A stretch of DNA of 5,656 nucleotides from contig JAXHUK010000115.1 of the NCBI GenBank assembly GCA_034189725.1, positions 1 to 5,656 of the forward strand, written 5' to 3'. Made by a program: the position numbers and the translations under genes. Origin of the DNA: JAXHUK01 sp034189725 (lineage in GTDB: Bacteria; Chloroflexota; Dehalococcoidia; SZUA-161). Below, one piece after another: positions 5,565 through 5,656 of the stretch (positions within the stretch are counted from its first letter, which is position 1; the number at the start of each line of letters is the position of its first letter). The notes under the pieces were generated by a model. It was not told where the DNA came from. It did not search any database and worked only from the letters and a program-made list of their open reading frames with translations.

Positions 5565-5656
5565 TCATAAGGTTAACGGCTGGCGCCGCACCTTCTCTTC
5601 ACCCTCAAGAATCTCTCCATCATCCTTGTATCGCTTGAGAAAGAAGTGGGTCGCAG
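5565..5656 (-). CDS. C-terminal end of a probable Lrp/AsnC-family regulator (partial)
   Basis: From the right edge, a minus-strand frame runs 30 codons to TGA at 5565-5567. It encodes ATHFFLKRYKDDGEIL followed by the charged ending EGEEKVRRQPLTL. The pattern 'T.THFFLK.YK.DG' plus a short charged tail resembles the C-terminal strand and tail of Lrp/AsnC regulators (RAM/ligand-binding domain). A gene of that family just upstream of a COG0436 aminotransferase is a recurrent arrangement. Only the tail is visible and the DNA-binding domain lies outside the window, so the family call is tentative, although the frame itself looks coding. The stop codon is 114 bases before the aminotransferase ATG, which allows co-transcription or a separate promoter. 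Confidence 0.5.
   Translation of the reverse strand, partial: ATHFFLKRYKDDGEILEGEEKVRRQPLTL

Noticed and set aside
5541..5569. Plus-strand TTGACG, 17-base spacer, TCATAA as a promoter
   Set aside because: The -10 is poor, and downstream on the plus strand there is only antisense of the Lrp-like gene. Probably chance.

Overview
The window looks bacterial. It carries a fragment of a DNA polymerase III alpha subunit, a near-consensus sigma70-type promoter, clear Shine-Dalgarno sequences and a TTG start. Base composition is close to balanced. The MFS carrier with a helical-repeat tail, the CPA2 antiporter with an extra C-terminal membrane domain, and the AGATTCTTC-type intergenic repeat suggest Chloroflexota, perhaps a Dehalococcoidia-like lineage. 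That placement rests on memory of similar genomes and not on any search.

Left part (1-3467). The first ~130 bases encode, on the minus strand, an internal piece of dnaE that includes the third catalytic aspartate motif (KFDLLGL). It meets head to head with the C-terminal part of a CPA2-type cation/proton antiporter on the plus strand. Both genes lack their 5' halves at the same point, roughly 122-134, so this is a rearrangement or assembly junction. The apparent ATG of the antiporter frame at position 21 lies inside antisense dnaE sequence and is probably not a biological start. After a 114-base gap with a plausible promoter comes a complete 686-residue MFS transporter whose last ~240 residues form a soluble, alanine-rich repeat tail.

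Middle (3468-4253). A short intergenic hairpin repeat is followed by three minus-strand tRNA genes in transcription order Leu(CAG), Arg(GCG), Val(TAC). Arg and Val are only 5 bases apart. A strong promoter (TTGACC, 17-base spacer, TATAAT) lies upstream of tRNA-Leu. That promoter is embedded in a 37-codon, cysteine-rich minus-strand ORF that resembles a small zinc-binding protein. I see no gene or convincing signal in the 172 bases between tRNA-Arg and tRNA-Leu, nor in 3534-3632.

Right part (4254-5656). A complete fold-type I PLP aminotransferase (398 aa, minus strand, strong SD) is preceded on the same strand by the last 30 codons of another gene. That end resembles the C-terminus of an Lrp/AsnC-family regulator, a common partner of such aminotransferases. 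No mobile element, CRISPR array or obvious new defence system is visible. The items most worth following are the dnaE/antiporter junction, the tRNA-Arg with a GCG anticodon, and the Cys-rich mini-ORF overlapping the tRNA promoter.
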